Below, piece after piece: positions 54,501 through 62,474 of a DNA stretch of 64,000 bases. Where the stretch lies: contig NZ_MAOI01000107.1 in the NCBI RefSeq assembly GCF_001884235.1, positions 62,001-126,000 of the forward strand, read 5' to 3'. Below the pieces are notes generated by a model. It saw nothing but the letters and a program-made list of their open reading frames with translations, was not told the DNA's origin and did not search any database. Each line of letters starts with the position of its first letter. The stretch's first letter is position 1. The position numbers were made by a program, and so were the translations under genes. The stretch comes from Bacillus paramycoides. GTDB lineage: Bacteria > Bacillota > Bacilli > Bacillales > Bacillaceae_G.

Positions 54501-55681
54501 AAGTATTTTGCTTAGGTGGAGCAGGTAAAATTTGTCGTGAAGCAATTTTAGATTTAGTTCAATTTTCATCTTTTGAGACGATTACAGTAGCCGATTTTAA
54601 TGAAGAAGAGGGTCGTAAAGTAGTAGAGTGGTTAAATGATCCTCGTGTTGATTTTGTAAAAGTCGATGTGACAAATCATGAGGATACGGTAGCAAAAATG
54701 AAAGGCTATGACATTGTAATGGATGGCACGACGATAAAGTTAAATGGACTGTCTACTCGCTGTATTGCGGAAGCTGGGTGTCACGGTGTGAACTTGAATG
54801 GATTTGGTGAAGAAAATGAATCCCATTCTATATTTGTTCAAAATGAAAAAACATGTTTACCTGGTTTTGGCATGACGCCAGGTGTAACGCAAATGATGGC
54901 AATGCATGCAGCAAATCAGCTAGATAGTGTAGAGTCAGTTCGTGTAAGTCACGGTTCGTATCGTCCAATTGCTTTTTCAGCATCAATTACAGAGACAACG
55001 ACATATGAATATGATCCGCATTTACCATCGCGTACAGTGTATGAAGACGGTGAGTTTAAGCAAGTGCCTCCGTTTGCGCGCCCAAGAGAAATTGAATTGC
55101 CAGCGCCTTACGGTAAAACAACACAGTATATAATCCCGCATTCTGAAACGATTACGTTAGCAAAAGCACTAGAAAATAAAGGTGTCAAACTGATTGAAAC
55201 AAGAGGAACTTGGCCAAAGCAAAATATGCAGCTCGTACGTGCCTTATATGATTACGGTATTTTACGTAATGATCAGATTGAAATAGACGGTAAAGAAATT
55301 GGTATTATGGATTGTATTTCGAAATATTTACTACAATCGAAAGAAGGACAAGAAACAAAAATTTATGGTTATGCACTTCATGTAGAAGTAATAGGTATGA
55401 AAAATAATGAAAAACAGCGACATGTTTTATATCATACACACCCGTTATCTGATGGATCAATTAAAGGATGGGAAGAATTAAGAGCCTATACGAGGAACGT
55501 CGGTATTCCATTTGGGATTGCTACAGAGTTAATGGCAAAAGGTGTTGTTAATAAAGTCGGTGTTTTAACGCCCGAAGAAGCTTTCGAAAATCCACAAATA
55601 ATTTTTGATGAACTAGAAAAGCGCGGTATTCATATTCATGAAGAGGTTTTTACTGAAAAAGAGAATTATAACTTGGTATAA
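54497..55681 (+). CDS. Saccharopine dehydrogenase-like oxidoreductase in the phosphonate operon
   Basis: A 394-residue Rossmann-fold protein. The N terminus [40 protein letters not shown] is an NAD(P)-binding fold, followed by [20 protein letters not shown] and a saccharopine-dehydrogenase C-terminal domain. It starts with TTG at 54497 inside the phnW stop (ATTGA-type overlap), so translation is coupled to phnW. Its reaction in phosphonate use is unknown. No lysine-pathway partner is nearby. Confidence 0.8.
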   Translation: MKVFCLGGAGKICREAILDLVQFSSFETITVADFNEEEGRKVVEWLNDPRVDFVKVDVTNHEDTVAKMKGYDIVMDGTTIKLNGLSTRCIAEAGCHGVNLNGFGEENESHSIFVQNEKTCLPGFGMTPGVTQMMAMHAANQLDSVESVRVSHGSYRPIAFSASITETTTYEYDPHLPSRTVYEDGEFKQVPPFARPREIELPAPYGKTTQYIIPHSETITLAKALENKGVKLIETRGTWPKQNMQLVRALYDYGILRNDQIEIDGKEIGIMDCISKYLLQSKEGQETKIYGYALHVEVIGMKNNEKQRHVLYHTHPLSDGSIKGWEELRAYTRNVGIPFGIATELMAKGVVNKVGVLTPEEAFENPQIIFDELEKRGIHIHEEVFTEKENYNLV

Positions 55682-55721
55682 GCAAAGAATTTCATGAGGT
55701 AGATATAAATGGGGTGAAGCT

Positions 55722-56504
55722 ATGTCTGTAGTAGGAGAAGAAAGAAAGCGAACCATTCTTGAAAAGGTAGAGTTTAAAGGGAAAGTGAAAGTTTCGGAGT
55801 TAGCGAGAGAGTTTGCAGTATCAACAGAAACAATTCGCCGTTATTTAGAAGAATTAGATCGTGAAAAAAAGCTGAAGAAAGTGTATGGAGGAGCTGTTCA
55901 ACTTCCAGGAGCTGGGGTAGAGGCACCGATGTTAGAAAGAGAGATGCTGCATATAGAAGAGAAGAAAAGAATTGGTTATAAAGCAGCGACATTTGTGGAA
56001 GATGGTGATGTCATTGCCATTGATGATGGGAGCACACCACTTCAAATGGTTCCATACCTTGTTCATCGCAAAAACTTGACAATTGTAACAAGTTCATTTC
56101 CAGTAGCAACACAATTAATATCTTCTATTAATAAAAAGATGTTTCATGGTGAAGTTCTATTTATTGGCGGAAAAGTATCTCCAAAGCATTCACGTGTGTC
56201 AGGATCTATTTCCCAGCAAGTTATCCATCAATTTCATTTTCATAAAGCGTTCGTTTCGATTGATGGATTGTTACCAAGTTTTGGGGTTTCCAGCTTTGAA
56301 TTAGAAAAAGCGAAACTGTCAGAAGCGATGATTAAACTAGCTGAGAAAACATATATTTTATGTGATCATACAAAGGTAGGCGTAAAAGGGAATTATAGAA
56401 TAGCGGGATTTTCTCGTATTCAACATGTCATTTGTGATAAGAAAATGCCATATAGTTTTGAAGAAGAAGCTAAAAAGCATAATATTCAATGGACTGTTTG
56501 CTAG
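55722..56504 (+). CDS. DeoR-family transcription regulator
   Basis: A 260-residue regulator. The N-terminal helix-turn-helix (RKRTILEKVEFKGKVKVSELAREFAVSTETIRRYLEELDREKKLKKVYGGAVQ) is followed by the sugar-phosphate-sensing domain (AIDDGSTPLQM, IDGLLPSFGVSSFELEKA, LCDHTKVGVKG). As the last gene of the phosphonate operon, it probably controls the operon, sensing a phosphorylated intermediate; this is inferred. Confidence 0.88.
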   Translation: MSVVGEERKRTILEKVEFKGKVKVSELAREFAVSTETIRRYLEELDREKKLKKVYGGAVQLPGAGVEAPMLEREMLHIEEKKRIGYKAATFVEDGDVIAIDDGSTPLQMVPYLVHRKNLTIVTSSFPVATQLISSINKKMFHGEVLFIGGKVSPKHSRVSGSISQQVIHQFHFHKAFVSIDGLLPSFGVSSFELEKAKLSEAMIKLAEKTYILCDHTKVGVKGNYRIAGFSRIQHVICDKKMPYSFEEEAKKHNIQWTVC

Positions 56505-56672
56505 CAATCCAGCTTTTATGGATAGGTGGAATCACTTAACATAAATTTTGATATGATTTTGAATAGTGGAAGAAAAGATTTGTATTCGTGCAAAAAGTGG
56601 ACACATTTTCTCATTTCCTTCATATAATTTACCAATAGAAAAAAAGTTGGCTGGAGGAAAGAGGGGACGGGA

Positions 56673-56792
56673 ATGTCGGAACGGATATATAATAAACTTG
56701 TATTGTACACGAATATTTTGCAAAAAATCGGTGTTATTAATGAAAAAGAAAAAAGTGAAATTCTTCATACGATAGGTAAGAAGGCCCTTTGA
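56673..56792 (+). CDS. Small hypothetical protein of 39 residues
   Basis: The frame begins MSERIYNKLVLYTNIL and ends in HTIGKKAL, with GAGGGGACGGGA as ribosome site just before the ATG at 56673. Its TGA lies inside the strong terminator that follows, an arrangement typical of real short genes. It is probably one or two helices and cytoplasmic. No family was recognised; it could also be the remnant of a longer gene. Confidence 0.5.
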   Translation: MSERIYNKLVLYTNILQKIGVINEKEKSEILHTIGKKAL

Positions 56793-56813
56793 ATAAAGGG
56801 CTTTTTATTTTTT
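56782..56813 (+). terminator. Terminator after the 39-residue protein gene
   Basis: AGCCCTTT-type arms (GCCCTTT 56784-56790 with AAAGGGC 56795-56801) are followed by TTTTTATTTTTT. Confidence 0.85.
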
Positions 56814-56840
56814 ATAGCCAGAAATATAAATTTAATGTGA

Positions 56841-57074
56841 TTAAAAAATGTAACATACTTAACTTTAGCAGGTAATCAAATTGAAGATATTACACCGTTA
56901 TACTCATTACATTTAAAAGATTTAGTATTAACACGTAATAACGTTAAAGATTTATCGGGCATTGATCAAATGAATCAATTAGATGAATTATGGATCGGGA
57001 AAAATCAAATTGAAGATGTGACACCGCTTGCTAAAATGACTCATCTTAAAGTATTAGATTTACCTAATAATGAG
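56841..57074 (+). pseudogene. Remnant of an internalin-type leucine-rich-repeat gene
   Basis: The frame has no start codon or ribosome site but reads as about three and a half LRR units: LKNVTYLTLAGNQIEDITPL, LKDLVLTRNNVKDLSGIDQM, LDELWIGKNQIEDVTPLAKM, LKVLDLPNNE. It then runs into a terminator and stops at 57140. In other B. cereus-group genomes an internalin-like surface protein gene (IlsA type, from memory BC1331) lies in this neighbourhood, so this is probably what a deletion left. Confidence 0.8.
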
Positions 57075-57075
57075 A

Positions 57076-57116
57076 AAAATACGTTATTCTTTAATAAGAA
57101 GAATAACGTATTTTTT
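57076..57116 (+). terminator. Terminator following the LRR remnant
   Basis: AAAATACGTTATTCTT and AAGAATAACGTATTTT are perfect 16-bp arms with a T tail; probably the original terminator of the lost gene. Confidence 0.85.
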
Positions 57117-57316
57117 ATATGTACAAGATTAAGTAGGTAATAGACAGGAGTGTTTACGTGTGAGTCGCCTATTTTTACGAGGAGTGGTGAAACCGTATTG
57201 ACAAAAAGGCTTTCTCATGTGATAATTCAATTAAATTTTTAGAATAATCAAAAAATAACTCCTTTTACATAGAAAGGATTTGAACATTATATTAATATTA
57301 CGCCGGGGGTGACGAA

Positions 57317-57946
57317 ATGTTATTTTTTCTGAAGAAATGGAATGAATTAAAAGATGTGAAAGCAGAGTTGGCACTTCGCGATTGGTTTTATGGCACAAAA
57401 ATTAGTTTATCGATGTGTACGTCAAAAGAGCCATTAACATTTTTAGTGAATGTAGAAGGAAGAGATAAAGGGTTATTTTCGGAAGAGGATTTTATCGTTG
57501 TAAATTGCATGTGTGAGCCAGTATTTGAGAACGAAGAAAAACCAGCTTCAGAATCTTTTATGCACGCGGATATTTATAAAAAAAGCAGTGCGGAATGTAT
57601 TTTACAAGTGCAAACTGTAGATAGCCATTTAATGTCAGAGTTATATGGGAAAGAAGGAGAAGTAACATTCGAGAAACGCAGCGTGGAACGTGTTTTTGGA
57701 AAAGAAGGTATTACAGAAATGACAATTCCAATTGTAGAAGATGAAAAAAAGTTCGCTAATTTATTAGAAAGTAATGTTCCGAATTTTGTTGAAGGCGGAG
57801 GGGTAGTTCTTGTTCATAATTACGGAATGATTGTGTGGGGGAAAACTCCAGAAGAAGCGAAAAAATGGTTGGAAGGTATAGAGTATTTAATGAACTATCA
57901 CGTAAAGCTTTTAATGATAAAAGGGGCAAAAAGTTCTGTGATATAA
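57317..57946 (+). CDS. MtnB-like class II aldolase-family protein lacking metal ligands
   Basis: A 209-residue protein aligning by eye along its length with methylthioribulose-1-phosphate dehydratase (MtnB): FLKKWNELKDVKAELALRDWFYGT, then a Ser-Glu segment, DIYKKSSAECILQVQTVDSHLMSELYG, and VHNYGMIVWGKTPEEAKKWLEGIEYL. The zinc-binding His-x-His of MtnB (usually LHVHT) is LQVQT here, and the third His (usually NHG) is NYG. A catalytic role is therefore unlikely; it may be a structural or regulatory paralogue. The start is the ATG at 57317 after GGGGGTGACGA. Confidence 0.75.
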   Translation: MLFFLKKWNELKDVKAELALRDWFYGTKISLSMCTSKEPLTFLVNVEGRDKGLFSEEDFIVVNCMCEPVFENEEKPASESFMHADIYKKSSAECILQVQTVDSHLMSELYGKEGEVTFEKRSVERVFGKEGITEMTIPIVEDEKKFANLLESNVPNFVEGGGVVLVHNYGMIVWGKTPEEAKKWLEGIEYLMNYHVKLLMIKGAKSSVI

Positions 57947-58070
57947 AAATTTATTAACAATGGTTATCATTTCAAATAAATGAAAGCGTTTTAAAAATAA
58001 TTTTACTCATAAAATATAGGTCTCCTTATTATATATAGATTACATGTTGACATGTAAGGAGGAACATATT

Positions 58071-58694
58071 TTGCGAGTTAAATATCATTTTCTGCCGAAA
58101 CAGCAGGTTACCTTTTGCAAAATGAATGATTCCGGTGAACGGGCATTGCAAATTATGAATGAAACGGGATTTCGAGCGATCCCTGTATTAGCAGAAGATG
58201 AGAAGAAATTCACAGGGATTATTTATAAAGTAGACCTTTTAGAAAAAAAGTGTAATAGCGGATTAGAACATGTAAGTACGGGAGATGTGCTGGAAGATTC
58301 ATATGCGTTTATTTTTGAAAAGGATTCTTTTTTCAGAGCTTTTTATGTTATTCGTCGTCTTCCATTTTTAGCGGTTTTAAATGATTATAATGAATTTGTT
58401 GGTATTTTAACACATTCTAATGTATTTGATGTTATTGAAGATTCGTTCGGTATGCGAACGGGTGGGTATATATTAACGATTGCAACACAAGATTGTAAGG
58501 GAACGATTAAAGAAATTGGGACATTGTTAAAGGCATACAATATCGGTGGAATGTTTACTTTAGATAACGGTGATCAATATATTCGCCGTGTTATCGTAAA
58601 TATATCAGATGAGTTAAATGAAAAAACATTAAAACAATTAATTGGAAGAATAGAGAAAAAGGGATTTCGGGTGAGTCACGTAGATTATATTTAA
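58071..58694 (+). CDS. CBS-domain plus ACT-like protein (AcuB-like)
   Basis: A 207-residue protein with two CBS motifs (about residues 1-65 and 75-125) and a C-terminal ACT-like domain (YILTIATQDCKGTIKEIGTLLKAYNIGGMFTL). This is the architecture of AcuB. CBS pairs bind adenine nucleotides, and some Bacillus CBS proteins bind c-di-AMP. The start is TTG at 58071, 8 bases after AAGGAGG; the longer frame has no ribosome site. No acuA or acuC gene is adjacent, so the name is not given. Confidence 0.72.
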   Translation: MRVKYHFLPKQQVTFCKMNDSGERALQIMNETGFRAIPVLAEDEKKFTGIIYKVDLLEKKCNSGLEHVSTGDVLEDSYAFIFEKDSFFRAFYVIRRLPFLAVLNDYNEFVGILTHSNVFDVIEDSFGMRTGGYILTIATQDCKGTIKEIGTLLKAYNIGGMFTLDNGDQYIRRVIVNISDELNEKTLKQLIGRIEKKGFRVSHVDYI

Positions 58695-58698
58695 ATTG

Positions 58699-58740
58699 AA
58701 AAAGGTACTCATCTACTATGTGTAGATGAGTACCTTTTTT
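58699..58740. terminator. Bidirectional terminator
   Basis: AAAAAGGTACTCATCTAC and GTAGATGAGTACCTTTTT form an 18-bp stem with a 5-base loop between convergent genes. Confidence 0.92.
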
Positions 58741-58757
58741 AGTAGGGTATATGAATT

Positions 58758-59528
58758 TTATTTCGAAACGGGTGGTGGAGATAATGCTAAATCAGATAAA
58801 AAGATGAAGTCTGCATGCTCGCGAATTTTAGGAATAGAAGTTTCGATAACACGTGATGTAATTTCCCCTGGAGGGCCAACGTGTCCGATAGCTACCATAA
58901 TGGGTTTTTCTTGAATTTTTTTTATGAGTAATTGGGCTTGTCTTGAAACATGATCTGCCGTATATACATCATCAAAAAATAGTTGGTTTTCAATAATAGG
59001 TACCCCTAATTGTTTACCGACTTTTGGGACAACACTATTAGGGTTTGTTTTACTATCTAAATAAAATAAACCGTGTTTTTTACAGGCAGAAAGTATAAGA
59101 CGTACAATTCTTTCATCAGCGGTTACTTTTGATCCCATATGATTGTTCATTCCAATTGCATGCGGCACTTCTTGAATTGCTTGTTCGAGTCGATTGTTTA
59201 TTTCTTCATCACTTAAATCTGTTGTAATCGCTTTTGGTCCAAGCCATTCTTTCTTTCCTTTAATTGGCTCCATTGGCATATGTATAATAACTTCATGACC
59301 TTTTTTATGGGCTGCTATCGCATCTTCTTTAGTGGAAGGCAGAAATGGCATAACAGCAATAGTGAGTGGAATAGGAAGTGATAACATTTTATCCGTTCCT
59401 TTCATATTATTGCCGAAATCATCGATGACAATAGCAACTTTATTCGTATGGGCGTTTGCTTGAATAGGAAATAAGAAAAAGGGTACGAACAGGGTAAAAA
59501 CGAGCAATGTAATAGTATATTTGCGCAT
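58758..59528 (-). CDS. Divergent polysaccharide deacetylase family protein (YibQ-like), secreted
   Basis: A 256-residue exported protein. The signal peptide ends near QANA, then VAIVIDDFGNNMKGTDKMLSLPIPLTIAVMPFLP marks the divergent polysaccharide deacetylase (DUF610/YibQ) family. Further conserved residues are EVIIHMPMEPI, IGMNNHMGSKVTADERI, LFYLDSKT and PIMVAIGHVGPPG. The substrate is not known. It is monocistronic and convergent with the CBS gene. Confidence 0.85.
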   Translation of the reverse strand: MRKYTITLLVFTLFVPFFLFPIQANAHTNKVAIVIDDFGNNMKGTDKMLSLPIPLTIAVMPFLPSTKEDAIAAHKKGHEVIIHMPMEPIKGKKEWLGPKAITTDLSDEEINNRLEQAIQEVPHAIGMNNHMGSKVTADERIVRLILSACKKHGLFYLDSKTNPNSVVPKVGKQLGVPIIENQLFFDDVYTADHVSRQAQLLIKKIQEKPIMVAIGHVGPPGEITSRVIETSIPKIREHADFIFLSDLALSPPPVSK

Positions 59529-59865
59529 ATAAATATTTCCTTTCTATTTTATAAATCATCATTATGTTTTGCGTTTTTATATAAATTAAACAAAAAATGT
59601 CGAAGAAAAGTATATGGAAAATGGAGAACCCACTGTTTACTTGGTATTTATAAAAAAAGAAGATGAAAAAAATGTCTATTATTGCGAATGTATTTACAAA
59701 GATAGAATAATTTGTAATAATTCTCAAAGTGAGGGTAAAGATTTGTAAATTACAGGGAGAAAATGTTTAAATTTCTGATTTTTCAAATTTGAATGTGATT
59801 AAGAAGTTGAAAGATCAATGTAGAAGTGAAGTTGAGAGCATGGAAGAATACTAAGGGGGATATGG
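59529..59865. other. Intergenic region with promoters
   Basis: About 335 AT-rich bases without a gene. A sigma-A-like promoter (TTTACA 59693-59698, 16-base spacer, TAATAA 59715-59720) probably drives the Spo0E-like gene. A 22-codon frame at about 59800-59860 has no ribosome site and is not called. Confidence 0.45.
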
Positions 59866-60147
59866 ATGTTTACTGTAAAAAGGAAGTACACATTAGAAAA
59901 GCTTTCGCATGATATTCATATGAAACGTGAAGAAATGATTCAATCAGGATTGACAAGTGGATTAAATAGTATGGAGACAATTCAAGTTAGTCAAGAATTG
60001 GACAAGCTTATTTTACAGTATCAGCGTTATAAAGAAAAACAAACACCGAAATGGTTTTCAATTATAAAGGCACCTATTTTTCAAATAGGGTATGAAGGAA
60101 AATCGAGTAATTTTTGGCGAATGCTTGTGGCTGGTTTTATGAAATAA
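59866..60147 (+). CDS. Spo0E-like aspartyl-phosphate phosphatase
   Basis: A 93-residue protein with a helical hairpin ending in the family signature SQELDKLILQYQRY (S-Q-E-L-D). Spo0E, YisI and YnzD of B. subtilis dephosphorylate Spo0A-P and delay sporulation. The C-terminal half (WFSIIKAPIFQIGYEGKSSNFWRMLVAGFMK) is hydrophobic and unusual for the family, which is generally shorter. It is convergent with a sporulation-type sensor kinase. Confidence 0.78.
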   Translation: MFTVKRKYTLEKLSHDIHMKREEMIQSGLTSGLNSMETIQVSQELDKLILQYQRYKEKQTPKWFSIIKAPIFQIGYEGKSSNFWRMLVAGFMK

Positions 60148-60183
60148 GTATAATTATCCTTTTGGGATAAGGATAATTATACT
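60147..60183. repeat. Perfect 13-bp inverted repeat between convergent genes
   Basis: AGTATAATTATCC and GGATAATTATACT flank 11 bases and cover the kinase stop codon. It lacks a T run, so it may be an RNA-stabilising or weak termination hairpin. Confidence 0.6.
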
Positions 60184-61673
60184 CTGTGTAATGGAATCTC
60201 GATATGAACTGTCGTTCCTTTGCTTTCTTTACTATCAATAAAAATGTGCCCATTGTACATCTCTACAATTCGTTTACATATGACAAGTCCAAGACCTGTT
60301 CCAGTATCTTTATTAGTAAAGAACGGATGAAAGAGGTGTTTTTGAATATGTTTTGGAATTCCTTTTCCGGTATCAATAATTTGCAATTGTGCGTGTTTTT
60401 CATTGTTTGTTACTACAATAGTTAATGTATCCCCAGAAGCCATAGCTTCAATTGCATTTTTGGTAATATTTAAAACCACTTGTTTCATATGGTCTTTTGA
60501 GCAACGTATATGAACAGGGTGGTCTGGCAAATGTAAATGGAATATAATATTATGCAAATTCGCCTCAGATTGAATAATTACTGCTACCTCATTAAGAATC
60601 GTTCTTACATCATATATTTGTTCAATGATGGCAGTTGGCTTTCCAAGAATAAGAAATTCGCTTACAATCTCATTAATACGTTCTATTTCTTGTTCAATCA
60701 CTGAAAAGTAGAACTGATCCTGCTCATCTCTATATTTCTCTTTTAATAGAGCAACGAGTCCTTTAATTCCAGTAAGAGGATTACGGATTTCGTGAGCTGT
60801 ACTAGCCGCAAAAGTTCCAACCAATTCAATTTTTTGTAGTTCATTTTGTTGTCTTTCTAGTTTTGTTTGCCGTTTTAATAACATATATTGAACAAGTAAA
60901 AATAAAATAGACATTAAAAATAAAGTAGCTGTACATTCTATTGAAACTAACCGGTATAAGGTTTGTTGATGAATAGGTAACGGAGAAACAGAGACCTTCC
61001 AGTTTAATCTTTGGAGTGGGGTAGTAAGCATATTAGAATGCTCATCGCTTGTTTCATTATTATCATCGGTTAGAAAAACTACATCGTGTTTATCAGTCAC
61101 TTCGAAATGATATTGTGGTTTAATAGCATTTAAAGAGGATGAAATGTAGTCAAAGCGTAAACTAGCTAACAATAATCCAGAGAGTTCCTTTTGTTTATTA
61201 AATATTGGAGAGGCAATCATAATAGCCTGATGCCCAAGGACGCGATCTGTTATAACTGATGATACAGTTGTTTTCTTAGATTGTAATGCATCTTGAATGT
61301 ACTTGCGGTCAGAGACATCAACGTGCGTTGATTCACCTTCGGATGCGAGTGTAATTATCCCATCTGTCGTAGCGTAATATAGACCAGAAAAACGTTCATC
61401 ATTTCCATCTGTATCGTGTACAATCTGTTTAATTCCATTTATGTTTCCTGTTTCGGTTCCTACAACTTTTGCGAGCATTTCTAAGGCAGAAATAGCTTCA
61501 CCAAGGTGATGGTCCAAATAGTCTCTATATAAAAAGAGAACAGTATGAGCAGATAGTTTGTTTTCCTGTTTCATTTGATAAGTGTGATACGAAAAAAATG
61601 TGGCACCGATCCCTATCGTTGGCAGTATAACAAGCAGTATGTAACAAACTATGCTTTGTAATTTGACTTTCAA
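60177..61673 (-). CDS. Orphan sensor histidine kinase with Cache-type sensor (sporulation-kinase-like)
   Basis: A 498-residue membrane kinase. An N-terminal helix and a second near residue 250 bracket an extracellular double-Cache domain (GLYYATTDGIITLASEGESTHVDVSDRKYIQDAL). The catalytic part has the His in FAASTAHEIRNPLTGIKGLVALLKEKY, typical of Kin-type sporulation kinases, then NAIEAM, DTGKGI and GTGLGLVICKRIVEMYNG. No response-regulator gene is adjacent, and a Spo0E-like gene faces it, so input to the Spo0A phosphorelay is likely. Confidence 0.88.
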   Translation of the reverse strand: MKVKLQSIVCYILLVILPTIGIGATFFSYHTYQMKQENKLSAHTVLFLYRDYLDHHLGEAISALEMLAKVVGTETGNINGIKQIVHDTDGNDERFSGLYYATTDGIITLASEGESTHVDVSDRKYIQDALQSKKTTVSSVITDRVLGHQAIMIASPIFNKQKELSGLLLASLRFDYISSSLNAIKPQYHFEVTDKHDVVFLTDDNNETSDEHSNMLTTPLQRLNWKVSVSPLPIHQQTLYRLVSIECTATLFLMSILFLLVQYMLLKRQTKLERQQNELQKIELVGTFAASTAHEIRNPLTGIKGLVALLKEKYRDEQDQFYFSVIEQEIERINEIVSEFLILGKPTAIIEQIYDVRTILNEVAVIIQSEANLHNIIFHLHLPDHPVHIRCSKDHMKQVVLNITKNAIEAMASGDTLTIVVTNNEKHAQLQIIDTGKGIPKHIQKHLFHPFFTNKDTGTGLGLVICKRIVEMYNGHIFIDSKESKGTTVHIEIPLHRV

Positions 61674-61866
61674 ATTTGGTACTCCTTCTTTTTTATTATC
61701 ATTATATATAAACTATGTTAAAATTGTCATGTTTTTATTTAAGAATCATTTGCATTATATTAGGGAAAGGAAAAGGGATGAGTGAATGTTCATTCGGAAA
61801 TTGTAATGAAGTACTACATTGCTTTTCTTTTTGTTGCGGAGAATTTAAGTGAAGGGTTGAAATGGT

Positions 61867-62313
61867 ATGACATCAAATAATGAGCGAGAAGATATTTCTC
61901 AATCTCTAAAAGTATTTATTGCATTATCCCGTGTACATCGTTCTGTTATGGATATTACAAATAAATCCATTCAAAGTAACGGATTAAATCCAACTGAGTT
62001 TGCTGTATTAGAACTCCTATATCATAAAGGAGGCCAACCACTTCAGCAAATTGGTGAGCGTATTTTAATAGCTAGTGGTAGCATTACATACGTTGTAGAT
62101 AAGCTAGAGAAAAAAGGGCTTGTAAAGCGAATTCCATGTCCAAATGATAGACGTGTAATTTATGCACAATTAACGGAGTCTGGAGAGAACTTTATTGCTT
62201 CTATTTTTCCAGGTCATAAGCAAGTTATACATCAGTCTTTTGAAATGTTAACGAAGGATGAGAAGGATGAATTACTTGATCTATTGAAAAAAATCGGAAA
62301 GTATGAAAAATGA
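61867..62313 (+). CDS. MarR-family transcription regulator
   Basis: A 148-residue winged-helix regulator. Recognition region: LNPTEFAVLELLYHKGGQPLQQIGERILIASGSITYVVDKLEKKGLVKRIPCPNDRRVIYAQLTESG, with the conserved DRR wing. It resembles MhqR and related quinone/thiol-stress regulators. Target genes are not evident; the downstream peptidase has its own leader after a terminator. About 190 gene-free bases precede it. Confidence 0.87.
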   Translation: MTSNNEREDISQSLKVFIALSRVHRSVMDITNKSIQSNGLNPTEFAVLELLYHKGGQPLQQIGERILIASGSITYVVDKLEKKGLVKRIPCPNDRRVIYAQLTESGENFIASIFPGHKQVIHQSFEMLTKDEKDELLDLLKKIGKYEK

Positions 62314-62330
62314 TGTTATGTTCCAAAGGG

Positions 62331-62360
62331 GCTTTGGATAAAGAAATCCAAAGCTTTTTT
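62331..62360 (+). terminator. Terminator after the MarR gene
   Basis: GCTTTGGAT and ATCCAAAGC pair perfectly, followed by TTTTTT. Confidence 0.87.
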
Positions 62361-62474
62361 GTTTGCATATAATCAAGACAGTAACTGCCGAATTTTACTG
62401 AAGAATAAGAGGAGATTCGTAAGTAAGCATTGAATTATAGTAAAGATACATATAATGGAGAGGGGGGCTCGTTC

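Noticed and set aside
59790-59865. 22-codon frame before the Spo0E-like gene
   Set aside because: No ribosome site and no clear start; coding potential cannot be supported.
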